Below, one piece after another: positions 43,143 to 51,161 of a DNA stretch of 64,000 nucleotides; within the stretch, counting starts at the first letter, position 1; the number at the start of each line of letters is the position of its first letter. The notes below the pieces were generated by a model. That model did no database searches. It was not told where the DNA came from and was given only the letters and a program-made list of their open reading frames with translations. The DNA comes from Lachnospiraceae bacterium. GTDB lineage: Bacteria > Bacillota > Clostridia > Lachnospirales > Anaerotignaceae. The translations under genes were made by a program, and so were the position numbers. The stretch lies in NCBI GenBank assembly GCA_910576545.1, contig CAJTKM010000005.1:124001-188000 (forward strand). The letters run 5' to 3'.

Positions 43143-43157
43143 ATTGAGGAGGTTAAT

Positions 43158-44462
43158 ATGGATTCTTTCAATAAAACAAACTTACAGAACATAAAAGATA
43201 TTTTTGAGAAAAAAACATGCGTTAAACTGGATAGCAGGAGGTCTTTCTGCTCTTACAAAATGGTGCTGGTTACTGCAGTTTTGCTAATACTCTGTTTGAG
43301 CACAACCGCTTTTGCGGTTAACCGGTTTTCCTCATTGTCAGGGGACGATTTGGGGCTTTCTGCTGTTTATAACGGGAATGGAATTGTATCAATCCTGGTC
43401 GAAAATAGGTCGGATAAAGAAATCCAATTCCAATCTGAACTGAGGCTGATGCAATGGGCAACCAGTGAAGAAATAGAACCGCTTGCAAAGCAGAACGTAT
43501 CTTTTCGCAACACAAAAATACCTGCTCATTCCAGCGGCACAATGACTATTGACCTTTCGAAGGCCTACAATATGGCGCTTCTGGAAAAGCCGTTGGCGGA
43601 AAATGACTGGTATTATTTCGTCCTGACAAACGACCATTTTGTTTTTGGACAGGACTGGATGTGCTCAGTTGATTTTGTGGAACGCGACATTATTCAAACC
43701 GAATATCCCACTCCGGTTACACCTGCTGAAGCAGATGCAAAACTTACAGCGGGAATGGCGGAAGAATTGAGGCCTTACTTTGAAAGCTATACCACTGACC
43801 CCGCTGAGAAAAAGAAATTATCTGAGGAGTATCTGGCTTTGTGCCAGAAGCTGCTGGAAGAAGTGGACGGTACAGTCGTTCCTTCTGTATGCCCGCCGGA
43901 CTTAACTGTAATAGACAACGGCCAGATTCCTGTTTTTGATACATCTGTACCGATGGATATGCAATTGCAGCTTACCGGCCTGCATCGCCGTACAACAGAC
44001 GGCTATGACAAGAAAATCGGATCTTCTGATATGGAACAGGCGCTGGTGCTGAGTGCCTATATACCGCAACATAAGGGAGAAATTGACGGTGGCGCAGATG
44101 TGCCTTTGATTTATGTTTTCACGTATGAGAAAAGCGAAATTACAACTCCACAGGACTATGCTTTTATCCGCGGCCGGTTTATGACCTTTGAGCAGATGGA
44201 GCAGTATAAGATTTATGAGGACGAACAATACATTTGCTACGATGTCAGCCACTTGTTCTACTCTGAACTCCGCCCATATGTGGATAGTATGGTCAGCCAG
44301 AGGAGTGATGCTTATTTTGATGAACAAATTTGGGAGCGTATACAAAACATTTATACCTATTATAAAGAAAACATGGGAGCACTTCTTGGATACAGAAATT
44401 CCCAAAACTTTGGCGAACCAGAGAATGAGGGTTATGCTCCCAATGAAATGCTTCCAAACTGA
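43158..44462 (+). CDS. Membrane protein, candidate anti-sigma factor
   Basis: A 434-residue protein with a 35-residue cytoplasmic N-terminus, one membrane segment (MVLVTAVLLILCLSTTAFA, about 36-54) and a large external domain (immunoglobulin-like IVSILVENRSDKEIQF, then a DUF4179-like region). The layout fits transmembrane anti-sigma factors encoded behind ECF genes. The frame stops at 44462 after NEMLPN, but a shifted frame continues from about 44455 (CLDNLEYPVSEQNF) to TAA at 44565; a 1-nt frameshift may have trimmed about 35 residues. Ribosome site GAGGAGG. Confidence 0.82.
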   Translation: MDSFNKTNLQNIKDIFEKKTCVKLDSRRSFCSYKMVLVTAVLLILCLSTTAFAVNRFSSLSGDDLGLSAVYNGNGIVSILVENRSDKEIQFQSELRLMQWATSEEIEPLAKQNVSFRNTKIPAHSSGTMTIDLSKAYNMALLEKPLAENDWYYFVLTNDHFVFGQDWMCSVDFVERDIIQTEYPTPVTPAEADAKLTAGMAEELRPYFESYTTDPAEKKKLSEEYLALCQKLLEEVDGTVVPSVCPPDLTVIDNGQIPVFDTSVPMDMQLQLTGLHRRTTDGYDKKIGSSDMEQALVLSAYIPQHKGEIDGGADVPLIYVFTYEKSEITTPQDYAFIRGRFMTFEQMEQYKIYEDEQYICYDVSHLFYSELRPYVDSMVSQRSDAYFDEQIWERIQNIYTYYKENMGALLGYRNSQNFGEPENEGYAPNEMLPN

Positions 44463-44610
44463 AATATGCCTGGATAATCTGGAATATCCTGTTTCTGAGC
44501 AGAATTTCGATGTTGGTGAACCGGATTGGAATGATGGGATCGTTTCATCTGTTGCGCGGCAGTAAAGAAAATACCATTGTGAAGGCAGAGGTATTGTGAC
44601 GCACGAATCA

Positions 44611-44641
44611 GCGGCTTTTGAGAAATCAAAGGCCGCGTTTC
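44611..44641 (+). terminator. Terminator after the anti-sigma gene
   Basis: GCGGC/GCCGC with inner CTTT/AAAG, loop TGAGAAATC and tail GTTTCT. Shares GGCTTTTGAGAAATCAAAG with the terminator at 33965. Confidence 0.7.
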
Positions 44642-45482
44642 TATATCACTGGCGGCAACAGGAAAATGCCGCTATGGTGTTATGGTACAGGCGGACTGAT
44701 TTATCAACGAATTGCAGGATTACAGCTGCTTACAGGTCAGTACTCATTTTTTCGTAAATATATCGTAAATATATAGGGAAGAAAGTGGGGGATGCAGCCA
44801 GGGACATTGCATTCCTGCTGGACAGTATTCTCATGTATAACAGCATTATATTATACCAGTTTTTTGAAAAATGTCCAGAACAAACGGCAAGGGAGATTTT
44901 AATGCGGACAATATTCCGTAGCTGCGCAGCCAGACGATCCGAAAAAACCGAAAAATTAGAAAAATAAGCGGTTTTCTTATCAAATTTTCATGAAAAACGG
45001 CTGTTTTCAAGTGGATTATTCGTAGAAATGTGTGTCTGTAAGGGTGTAAAAAAGGCGTTAATTTTTAGGCTAATACGATAAAATTTAGAAAAAATAGTTT
45101 CAGGGAAATTGTATAAAGTGATGTTTTTGGGGGATGAACAAAATACTTTACGGAAAAAGTGATATAAAAAAGTCTTGTTTTTTCTGGAAAAACAGTGTAA
45201 AATGATGTAGCTAAAATGTTTTTGGATAGCTTTTCTTCAAAAAAGAACTAAAAAAATGATTTTCCGTTTTTCGTGGGGAGCGGAGCCGTTTCAGAAGGAC
45301 TTTTTTGTAGGAAACGATCCCAAATTCATGCTGTACTATCTTTCATTGTACTTATCTTTTACCGCCGCAAAAGCGTTCGGCTGGAGTCCGAAAGAAAAAT
45401 GCGCTGGCGTGCAGGAAATTTTTCGGATTTTCAGAAATTCGACGCTGCGGCACATTCATTCATGGTTTAGAGGAGGGAAAAC
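44642..45482 (+). other. Gene-poor spacer before the AGCS symporter
   Basis: I see no convincing gene. A 60-codon frame at 44785-44967 and an 83-codon frame at 45256-45507 lack ribosome sites and familiar composition. The region is AT-rich. A promoter (45175-45203) opens a leader of about 270 nt with no glycine, lysine or T-box signature that I can recognise. Confidence 0.5.
45175..45203 (+). promoter_or_regulatory. Promoter of the AGCS symporter
   Basis: TTGTTT (45175-45180) and TAAAAT (45198-45203), 17-bp spacing. Confidence 0.5.
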
Positions 45483-46862
45483 ATGGCAGCATTTAATGAT
45501 TTTGTAAGCACCATCAATGGTTTCGTGTGGGGCCCGGTCATGCTGGTTCTGCTGTTCGGCACACACGTATTCCTGACAATCCGCACAGGCGTGATTCAGA
45601 GAAAAACATTCACAGGTGTAAAGCTTTCCATCACACCGGATAAAGAAGCATCTGGTGACGTATCCGGTTTTGGTGCGCTGGCAACAGCTCTGGCGGCTAC
45701 CATCGGTACAGGTAACATCGTAGGTGTTGCAACTGCTATCGGCATGGGCGGCCCTGGTGCAGTATTCTGGATGTGGCTGACAGGTCTTTTCGGTATGGCA
45801 ACAAAATACGGCGAAGCTCTGCTGGCTATCAAATACAGGGTTAGAGCAAAAGACGGCTCCTTCATCGGCGGCCCTATGTATGCTCTGGAAAGAGGTCTGG
45901 GTCAGAAATGGCTGGGTATCATCTTCGCTCTGTTCACAGGTATTGCCTGCTTCGGTATCGGTAACATGACACAGGGCAACTCCATCGCTGAATCCGTAAA
46001 CGGCACATTCGGCGTTCCCAAGATTGCAACTGGTATCGTACTGATGATTATCACAGGTCTGGTTATTCTGGGCGGCGTTAAGTCTATCGCAAAGGTTTGT
46101 GAAAAGCTTATCCCCTTCATGGCTGGTCTGTACATCCTGGGCTGCGTAATTATCTGTATCCTGAATGCAAGCTACATCCCCGAAGCGTTCATGACAATCA
46201 TCAAATCCGCATTCAACCCTGCAGCAGCAGGCGGCGGCTTTGTGGGCGCAGGCGTAGTAATGTGTATCCGTGCAGGTATCGCGCGTGGTCTGTTCACAAA
46301 TGAATCCGGTCTTGGTTCCGCGCCTATCGTTGACGCGGCAGCTGCAACGAGAAACCCTTCCCGTCAGGCTCTGATTTCTATGTCCGGCGTATTCTGGGAT
46401 ACAATCGTTGTATGTCTGCTGACAGGTCTGGTTCTGGTTTCCGCTATCCTGAAAGACCCCGTTGGTCTGAATGGTCTGGAGGGTGCAAACCTGACATCCG
46501 GCGCGTTCAACGCTATCCCCATTGTTGGCCCTGCTGTTCTGACATTTGGTCTGATTACATTCGCATGGTCCACAATCCTTGGCTGGAGTTACTATGGCGA
46601 AAGAGCATGGGTATACCTTGCGGGCACAAAGTCCATCATGCCTTTCCGTATTGCATGGACAATCGTTGTACTGGTTGGCTGCGCGATTGAGCTGAAGGTA
46701 GTTTGGAACGTAGCTGATACACTGAACGCATGTATGGCATTCCCCAACTTGGTTGCCCTGCTGGGTCTGAGCGGCGTTATTGCATCCGAAACAAAGAAAT
46801 ACGTTTGGAGCAACAACCTGGACGGCTGGATGGACGACGAAGCTCCTATGGTAGACAAATAA
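45483..46862 (+). CDS. AGCS-family sodium:alanine/glycine symporter
   Basis: A 459-residue carrier of the alanine/glycine:cation symporter family (as AlsT). It has about eleven membrane segments, the family signatures GFGALATALAATIGTGNIVGVATAI (here split: GFGALATALAATIG and TGNIVGVATAI), PGAVFWMWLTGLFGMATKYGE, GGPMYALERGL, and GLFTNESGLGSAPI. Ribosome site AGAGGAGGG precedes ATG 45483. Codon choice is markedly biased (CTG, GGT, ATC, ACA, TCC), unlike its neighbours, which suggests high expression. Substrate (Ala, Gly or another small amino acid) cannot be read from sequence. Confidence 0.96.
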   Translation: MAAFNDFVSTINGFVWGPVMLVLLFGTHVFLTIRTGVIQRKTFTGVKLSITPDKEASGDVSGFGALATALAATIGTGNIVGVATAIGMGGPGAVFWMWLTGLFGMATKYGEALLAIKYRVRAKDGSFIGGPMYALERGLGQKWLGIIFALFTGIACFGIGNMTQGNSIAESVNGTFGVPKIATGIVLMIITGLVILGGVKSIAKVCEKLIPFMAGLYILGCVIICILNASYIPEAFMTIIKSAFNPAAAGGGFVGAGVVMCIRAGIARGLFTNESGLGSAPIVDAAAATRNPSRQALISMSGVFWDTIVVCLLTGLVLVSAILKDPVGLNGLEGANLTSGAFNAIPIVGPAVLTFGLITFAWSTILGWSYYGERAWVYLAGTKSIMPFRIAWTIVVLVGCAIELKVVWNVADTLNACMAFPNLVALLGLSGVIASETKKYVWSNNLDGWMDDEAPMVDK

Positions 46863-46890
46863 GATATTTTCTGAAAAAATCCCACGAGGA

Positions 46891-46918
46891 AAAAGACGCC
46901 GTAAGGCGTCTTTTTTTA
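46891..46918 (+). terminator. Terminator of the symporter gene
   Basis: AAAAGACGCC-GTAA-GGCGTCTTTT followed by Ts. Confidence 0.92.
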
Positions 46919-46985
46919 TGGAAATTCATGGTTATTTGCGGGGGATAAAAAAGAAAGCGCATACCAGATGATATACGCTTTTTTC

Positions 46986-47059
<74 letters not shown>

Positions 47060-47355
47060 ACAATATATTAACTTTGGTTCTTCAATCGACCGAATACTAT
47101 CTTACAAGATAATGGGAAAAATGTCAAGCCCCTTTTTCAAAAAAAGCGGAAAAATTAAAAAGAAACGGATTTACCGCGTTTCGCAAAGGGGGCAGGCAGG
47201 TGCGGATATATTCCGCTGTGGATATCCCGCTATGGGTGGATACGTTTGGCACAACGCTGGACGGGAGCTCTGTTTACAATGAAATTGTCGGGGACCTGCG
47301 GCTTTTGCAGCGGAAAAAAGCCAGCCGCCTATTAAGGCGGCTGGCAGGTAACAGG
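47060..47355 (+). other. Spacer with a possible short frame
   Basis: No firm gene. A GTG at 47200 after AAAGGGGGCAG opens about 55 codons (VRIYSAVDIPLWVDTFG...) but the frame runs through the minus-strand terminator at 47317-47345, so it is at most a gene fragment. Confidence 0.4.
47317..47345 (-). terminator. Terminator of the glycosyltransferase gene
   Basis: GCCAGCCGCCT/AGGCGGCTGGC stem (47320-47345, 4-nt loop); the T run lies on the minus strand. Confidence 0.88.
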
Positions 47356-48654
47356 TTATTTTTTTGATGCGGCAAAAAGATGGTTGGCTACTTTATGCGA
47401 CCGCCGCGCCATCATGCGGGGAATCTTCGTAATGCCTTTTGCCGCTTTCGCGCCGATGACCAACGGGATTACAGGCGCGGAAATACGTTTCGGACGCTCG
47501 CCGCTGTCCAGTATTTTCTGGTAAAGCTGTTCAACACTGTCAGCGAATGCCTTTACGGAAAGCCGTTCCATCGCCTGTATGGATGCTTCGGAAAGCTGCG
47601 CGGAAAGTGCTTTGTCTGTCAGCACGCGGTAAAGCAGTCCAGGCAGGTCTGCGCTGTCCTCGAACAGCAGTCCAGTTTCGCCATCTGTAATGATGTTTTC
47701 AATACATTCGTCCTTTTTGGCTACGACCGGCACGCCGCCCGCCATTGCTTCCGCGAAGGTCAGCCCCTGCGTTTCCGAAACGGACGCGCTGCAAAATACA
47801 TTGCCCAGCTGGTAGTATTTCCCGATTTCCGTCCATGGCTTTCCGCCGGTAAATATGACATGTTCCCCGACGCCGATGGATTCGGCAAATTTCCCGAGGT
47901 TTTCGATTTCATTTCCTTCTCCGACAATCACCATTTTTGTTTCCGGCAGCTTTTCCAAGAGCTCCGGCAGCGCGCCGATGACAACGTCAATGCTTTTTTC
48001 TCTGGCAATGCGCCCGATGGAAATAATGACGGGCGTTGTTTCCTCCAGACCGAGAGAATGGCGCAGTTCCAGAATTTCCGCAGGGTCATACTGCGCTTTT
48101 TGGAAACGTGAGGTGTCTATCCCTGTGGGGATGACGGAAATGGGCTTTGTCACGCCATAGCTTTTCAGAAGCTGTTCCGTTTTATGCGTCGGAGCGATGA
48201 CGTCCATTGCCGTATTGCAGAACATACGGCTGAAATCCCGCGCCATATCCGGAGTGACGACGTGTCCGCCGCCGATGTAATGCACGTAGTCCTCGTACAT
48301 GGTGTGATAGGTATGTACCATGGGAATCCCCTGTGTGGTGGAAATCAGCTTGCCAAGGAAGCCGAGGGGGAACTCCGTCTGCGTATGGATAATGTCAAGG
48401 TTCATGCCGTGGATCTTTTTCAGCACATGCGGCGGACAGATGTAGCCGGCGCGGTAATTGCGTACGAAAAAGACCGGAATGCTGGGCAGGCGGAAAACAT
48501 TGGGTTCGTTTTCATTCCCGCAGCGGGGGTCGGACGGCGTAAAGATATATACATGGTGTCCGCGTTCCTCCAGCGCGGTGGAAAGCGTGCGGATTGAGGT
48601 GGCGACACCGTTCAGCTGTGGAAAATATGTGTCGGAAAATATACCGATATTCAT
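47356..48654 (-). CDS. Family-4 glycosyltransferase
   Basis: A 432-residue GT-B fold enzyme. The N-terminal domain begins MNIGIFSDTYFPQLNGVATS, where GVATS is the acceptor-side loop typical of diacylglycerol glucosyltransferases; the C-terminal domain has VIPTGIDTSRF, SIGRIAREKS and the EX7E nucleotide-sugar motif (SETQGLTFAEAMAGG, about 305). Closest in pattern to 1,2-diacylglycerol 3-glucosyltransferases that make membrane glycolipids and lipoteichoic-acid anchors. The exact acceptor is not certain. Ends in a Lys/Arg-rich tail likely to touch the membrane. Confidence 0.9.
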   Translation of the reverse strand: MNIGIFSDTYFPQLNGVATSIRTLSTALEERGHHVYIFTPSDPRCGNENEPNVFRLPSIPVFFVRNYRAGYICPPHVLKKIHGMNLDIIHTQTEFPLGFLGKLISTTQGIPMVHTYHTMYEDYVHYIGGGHVVTPDMARDFSRMFCNTAMDVIAPTHKTEQLLKSYGVTKPISVIPTGIDTSRFQKAQYDPAEILELRHSLGLEETTPVIISIGRIAREKSIDVVIGALPELLEKLPETKMVIVGEGNEIENLGKFAESIGVGEHVIFTGGKPWTEIGKYYQLGNVFCSASVSETQGLTFAEAMAGGVPVVAKKDECIENIITDGETGLLFEDSADLPGLLYRVLTDKALSAQLSEASIQAMERLSVKAFADSVEQLYQKILDSGERPKRISAPVIPLVIGAKAAKGITKIPRMMARRSHKVANHLFAASKK

Positions 48655-48786
48655 GATGTACCTCCTGTTTTTTGTACAGATGTTGTTTGGGCACGTGGTT
48701 TCAAGCCTTTATACACTTCTGCATTTTAATACACTTCGCTTTTTTTTACAACAGAGAAATTGTTAGGATTTTGGAAAGATTTTATT

Positions 48787-48850
48787 AAGAAAGGACCTTG
48801 AGGGCTTTCCCCTTAAACTCCCACAAGGAGGTTCCACCTCCTTGACATGG
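48787..48850 (-). repeat. Two-hairpin dispersed repeat, copy C
   Basis: Minus strand: CAAGGAGG-TGGAA-CCTCCTTG, linker TGGGAGTTT, second hairpin AAGGG-GAAAG-CCCT, end CAAGGTCCTTT. Confidence 0.75.
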
Positions 48851-48997
48851 GATTTCAGCCGCATATCCATGCGGCTGGACAGCATGTTTTTGGAAATGAT
48901 GGGTTTTGCAGACGCATAGAGGAAAAATGTGTTATAATGGTTGAAAATTTGTATATCAAAAAATAAATTCCGCCCATGCGGATGTATGGGCAAAATA

Positions 48998-49078
48998 TAG
49001 TTTGGGCTCCAACCCTTTCCAAAGGGTTGGCAGGGGTTCTGGGACAGCGTCCCGGAGGTTTTCCCCCAAGGCCTTTAG
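48998..49078 (+). repeat. Two-hairpin dispersed repeat, copy D
   Basis: CAACCCTTT-CC-AAAGGGTTG, linker GCAGGGGTT, second hairpin TGGGAC-AGC-GTCCC, then a divergent stretch and AAGGCCTTT. Confidence 0.75.
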
Positions 49079-49098
49079 AGTTTTTAAGGAGAACATAC

Positions 49099-50976
49099 AT
49101 GCAAAAACAACTGAACCATAATCAACGTGCAGCGGTCTGCCATGAAAATGGGCCGATGCTTGTGCTGGCAGGCCCGGGCAGCGGTAAGACGACTGTCCTG
49201 CTCTGCCGAATCCGCCGCCTTTTGGAACAGGGGCTGGCGCGCCCGAACGAAATACTCGCGCTGACATTTTCCCGCGCCGCGGCAGACGAAATGCGGGAAC
49301 GCTTCCGCGCGGCGCATGGTGCGGACGGCGTCAGTTTCGGCACATTCCACAGCATTTTTTTTCGTATACTCAGAAGCCGTTACGGCTGGGGGATGGAACG
49401 CGTGCTGGCGGAGGAGGAACGCCGCAGCGCGGTGCGCGGCATTTTGGAAGAAATGGAATGGGACATTCCGGATTTAGATGAATATACGGCACAGTTCCTG
49501 ACGCAGCTTTCGCTGATGAAAAATGAACTAGCGGAGCTTTCAGCCTTCCGGCCGAATGGAATCCCGCCAGCGGAGTTCAAAAAACTCTGCCGCGCATATG
49601 AGGGCTATAAGGAACGGCAGGAAAAAACGGATTTTGACGATATGCTGACGGAGTGCTACTGGCTGCTGGAAAAGGATGCGGAGGCGCGGAAATACTGGCA
49701 GAGGCGGTTCCGTTATATTTTGGTGGACGAATTTCAGGATGTGAACAGGGCACAGTTTGAATGTCTGCGCATCCTTGCAGAGGAGCATGGGAATTTGTTT
49801 GTGGTGGGCGATGATGACCAGAGTATTTACGGATTCCGTGGCGCGCGTCCGGATTTTCTGCTGAAATTTCAAGATGTCTTTCCGAATGCGGCAAGAGTGA
49901 CGCTGAATATCAACTACCGCTCGACTGACCGCATTATTCTGCTTGCGGAAAGGGTTATTTCGCAGAACGGTGCGCGTTTTACGAAAGAGATGACAGGCAT
50001 AGGGGAAGAAGGGCAGAAGGTCACATTTTTTCTGGCGGCAACCCCTGCGATGGAAGCGGAACGTATCGGGGAGAAGATCGCCTCGCTTCTGGATGAGGGT
50101 GTGCCGATGCGGGAAATTGCAGTAATCACACGCACTAATTTGCAGTGCGGCGCGTTTGCAAGGGAGCTTTACCGCCGTTCTATACCCTACGAACTGCGGG
50201 ACAGCGGTGGGAACATCTATGAGCACTGGATAACAAAGGATTTGCTGGCGTACCTCCTGCTTGCGGAAAATGAGGAGGCGGACAGCGCGCTGCGCCGTAT
50301 ATTGAACAAGCCCAAACGCTATATCAGCAAGGAACTGCTTGCGGAGGCGGAGAAAATGCCGTATACGCTTTTGCGGAGTTTTTTTGTCTGCCCGTCATTG
50401 AAAAAATGGCAGGAGCAGCAGCTGGAAAATCTGCAGGAGGACTTGGCGAACATTCGGAAGAAAATGCCTTACGACGGGCTGAAATACGTGAGGAAGGTGA
50501 TTGGCTACGACGAATATCTGGAGGAGTATGCCGCCTACCGCAAGACCAGCGCACAGGCACTATGGGAGATTGCAGAGGAAATTACGGAAATGGCAAAGGA
50601 CGCGGCTGACGCGGCGGCATTCCGCGAAGGGCTGGAGGAGATGAGCCGCCAGATGAAGGAAAGGCCGAAGGACAGCGGCAGGGAGCGGAATGGCGTTGTC
50701 CTGACGACAATGCATGGTGCGAAGGGGCTGGAGTTTCAGGAGGTATTCCTGCCGACGCTTGTGGAGGGCGTTGTGCCGCATGAAAAGGGCGTTTCCGCCG
50801 GAGAGCTGGAGGAAGAGCGGCGGCTGTTTTATGTAGCAATGACACGCGCAAAGGAGCATCTCTGCCTTTCCGCTGTGCGCAGCAGATATGATAAAGAAAC
50901 GGAGCCTTCCCGCTTTCTGGGCGAAATGGGGCTGGACGCCGCGTCGATTTTTCAAAAAAAGATTAAGAAATCGTAA
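49099..50976 (+). CDS. UvrD/PcrA-like superfamily 1 helicase
   Basis: A 625-residue ATP-dependent 3'-5' helicase. Motif I GPGSGKTT (about 26), Ia LTFSRAAADEM, II VDEFQDVN (about 212), III VVGDDDQSIYGFRGA, IV NINYRSTDRI, V TTMHGAKGLEFQEVF and VI RRLFYVAMTRAKEHL are all present. It is shorter than PcrA/UvrD (about 720) and lacks the C-terminal tail that binds RNA polymerase, so it may be an accessory paralogue. ATG 49099 follows AAGGAG; in-frame codons further upstream belong to the repeat. Confidence 0.94.
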   Translation: MQKQLNHNQRAAVCHENGPMLVLAGPGSGKTTVLLCRIRRLLEQGLARPNEILALTFSRAAADEMRERFRAAHGADGVSFGTFHSIFFRILRSRYGWGMERVLAEEERRSAVRGILEEMEWDIPDLDEYTAQFLTQLSLMKNELAELSAFRPNGIPPAEFKKLCRAYEGYKERQEKTDFDDMLTECYWLLEKDAEARKYWQRRFRYILVDEFQDVNRAQFECLRILAEEHGNLFVVGDDDQSIYGFRGARPDFLLKFQDVFPNAARVTLNINYRSTDRIILLAERVISQNGARFTKEMTGIGEEGQKVTFFLAATPAMEAERIGEKIASLLDEGVPMREIAVITRTNLQCGAFARELYRRSIPYELRDSGGNIYEHWITKDLLAYLLLAENEEADSALRRILNKPKRYISKELLAEAEKMPYTLLRSFFVCPSLKKWQEQQLENLQEDLANIRKKMPYDGLKYVRKVIGYDEYLEEYAAYRKTSAQALWEIAEEITEMAKDAADAAAFREGLEEMSRQMKERPKDSGRERNGVVLTTMHGAKGLEFQEVFLPTLVEGVVPHEKGVSAGELEEERRLFYVAMTRAKEHLCLSAVRSRYDKETEPSRFLGEMGLDAASIFQKKIKKS

Positions 50977-51161
50977 GAAAGAGTTAAAACATTCTCATAC
51001 GCGGTTTGGTATAATAATGGAAATCGGAAAGCCGCTGATTTTACCGCCGGTATGCATATCAGCGGCATCTGTTCAGCGCGTTTACAAAGATTTTGGGATT
51101 CGTAAAGCGGCGGCGTCCCATGGGTCTTTGACAGCTTTTCAAATCCGAAAGGGGAGGTTAC

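Larger units (their letters stand above)
48655..49098. other. Spacer with two dispersed-repeat copies
   Basis: No gene. It holds copy C of the two-hairpin repeat (48787-48850, minus), a separate hairpin CAGCCGCAT/ATGCGGCTG (about 48857-48878), and copy D (48998-49078, plus), which ends 20 nt before the helicase start. The helicase ribosome site AAGGAG (49087-49092) follows copy D. Confidence 0.7.

Noticed and set aside
44785-44967. 60-codon frame with a hydrophobic middle
   Set aside because: No clear ribosome site and no recognisable family; kept only as part of the spacer note.
45204-45482. Glycine riboswitch or T-box in the symporter leader
   Set aside because: Looked for the conserved cores of both and did not find them.
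45256-45507. 83-codon frame before the AGCS symporter
   Set aside because: No ribosome site before its ATG, it overlaps the symporter start, and composition looks like non-coding AT-rich DNA.
47200-47369. Short frame from GTG 47200
   Set aside because: It runs through the glycosyltransferase terminator; at best a fragment.
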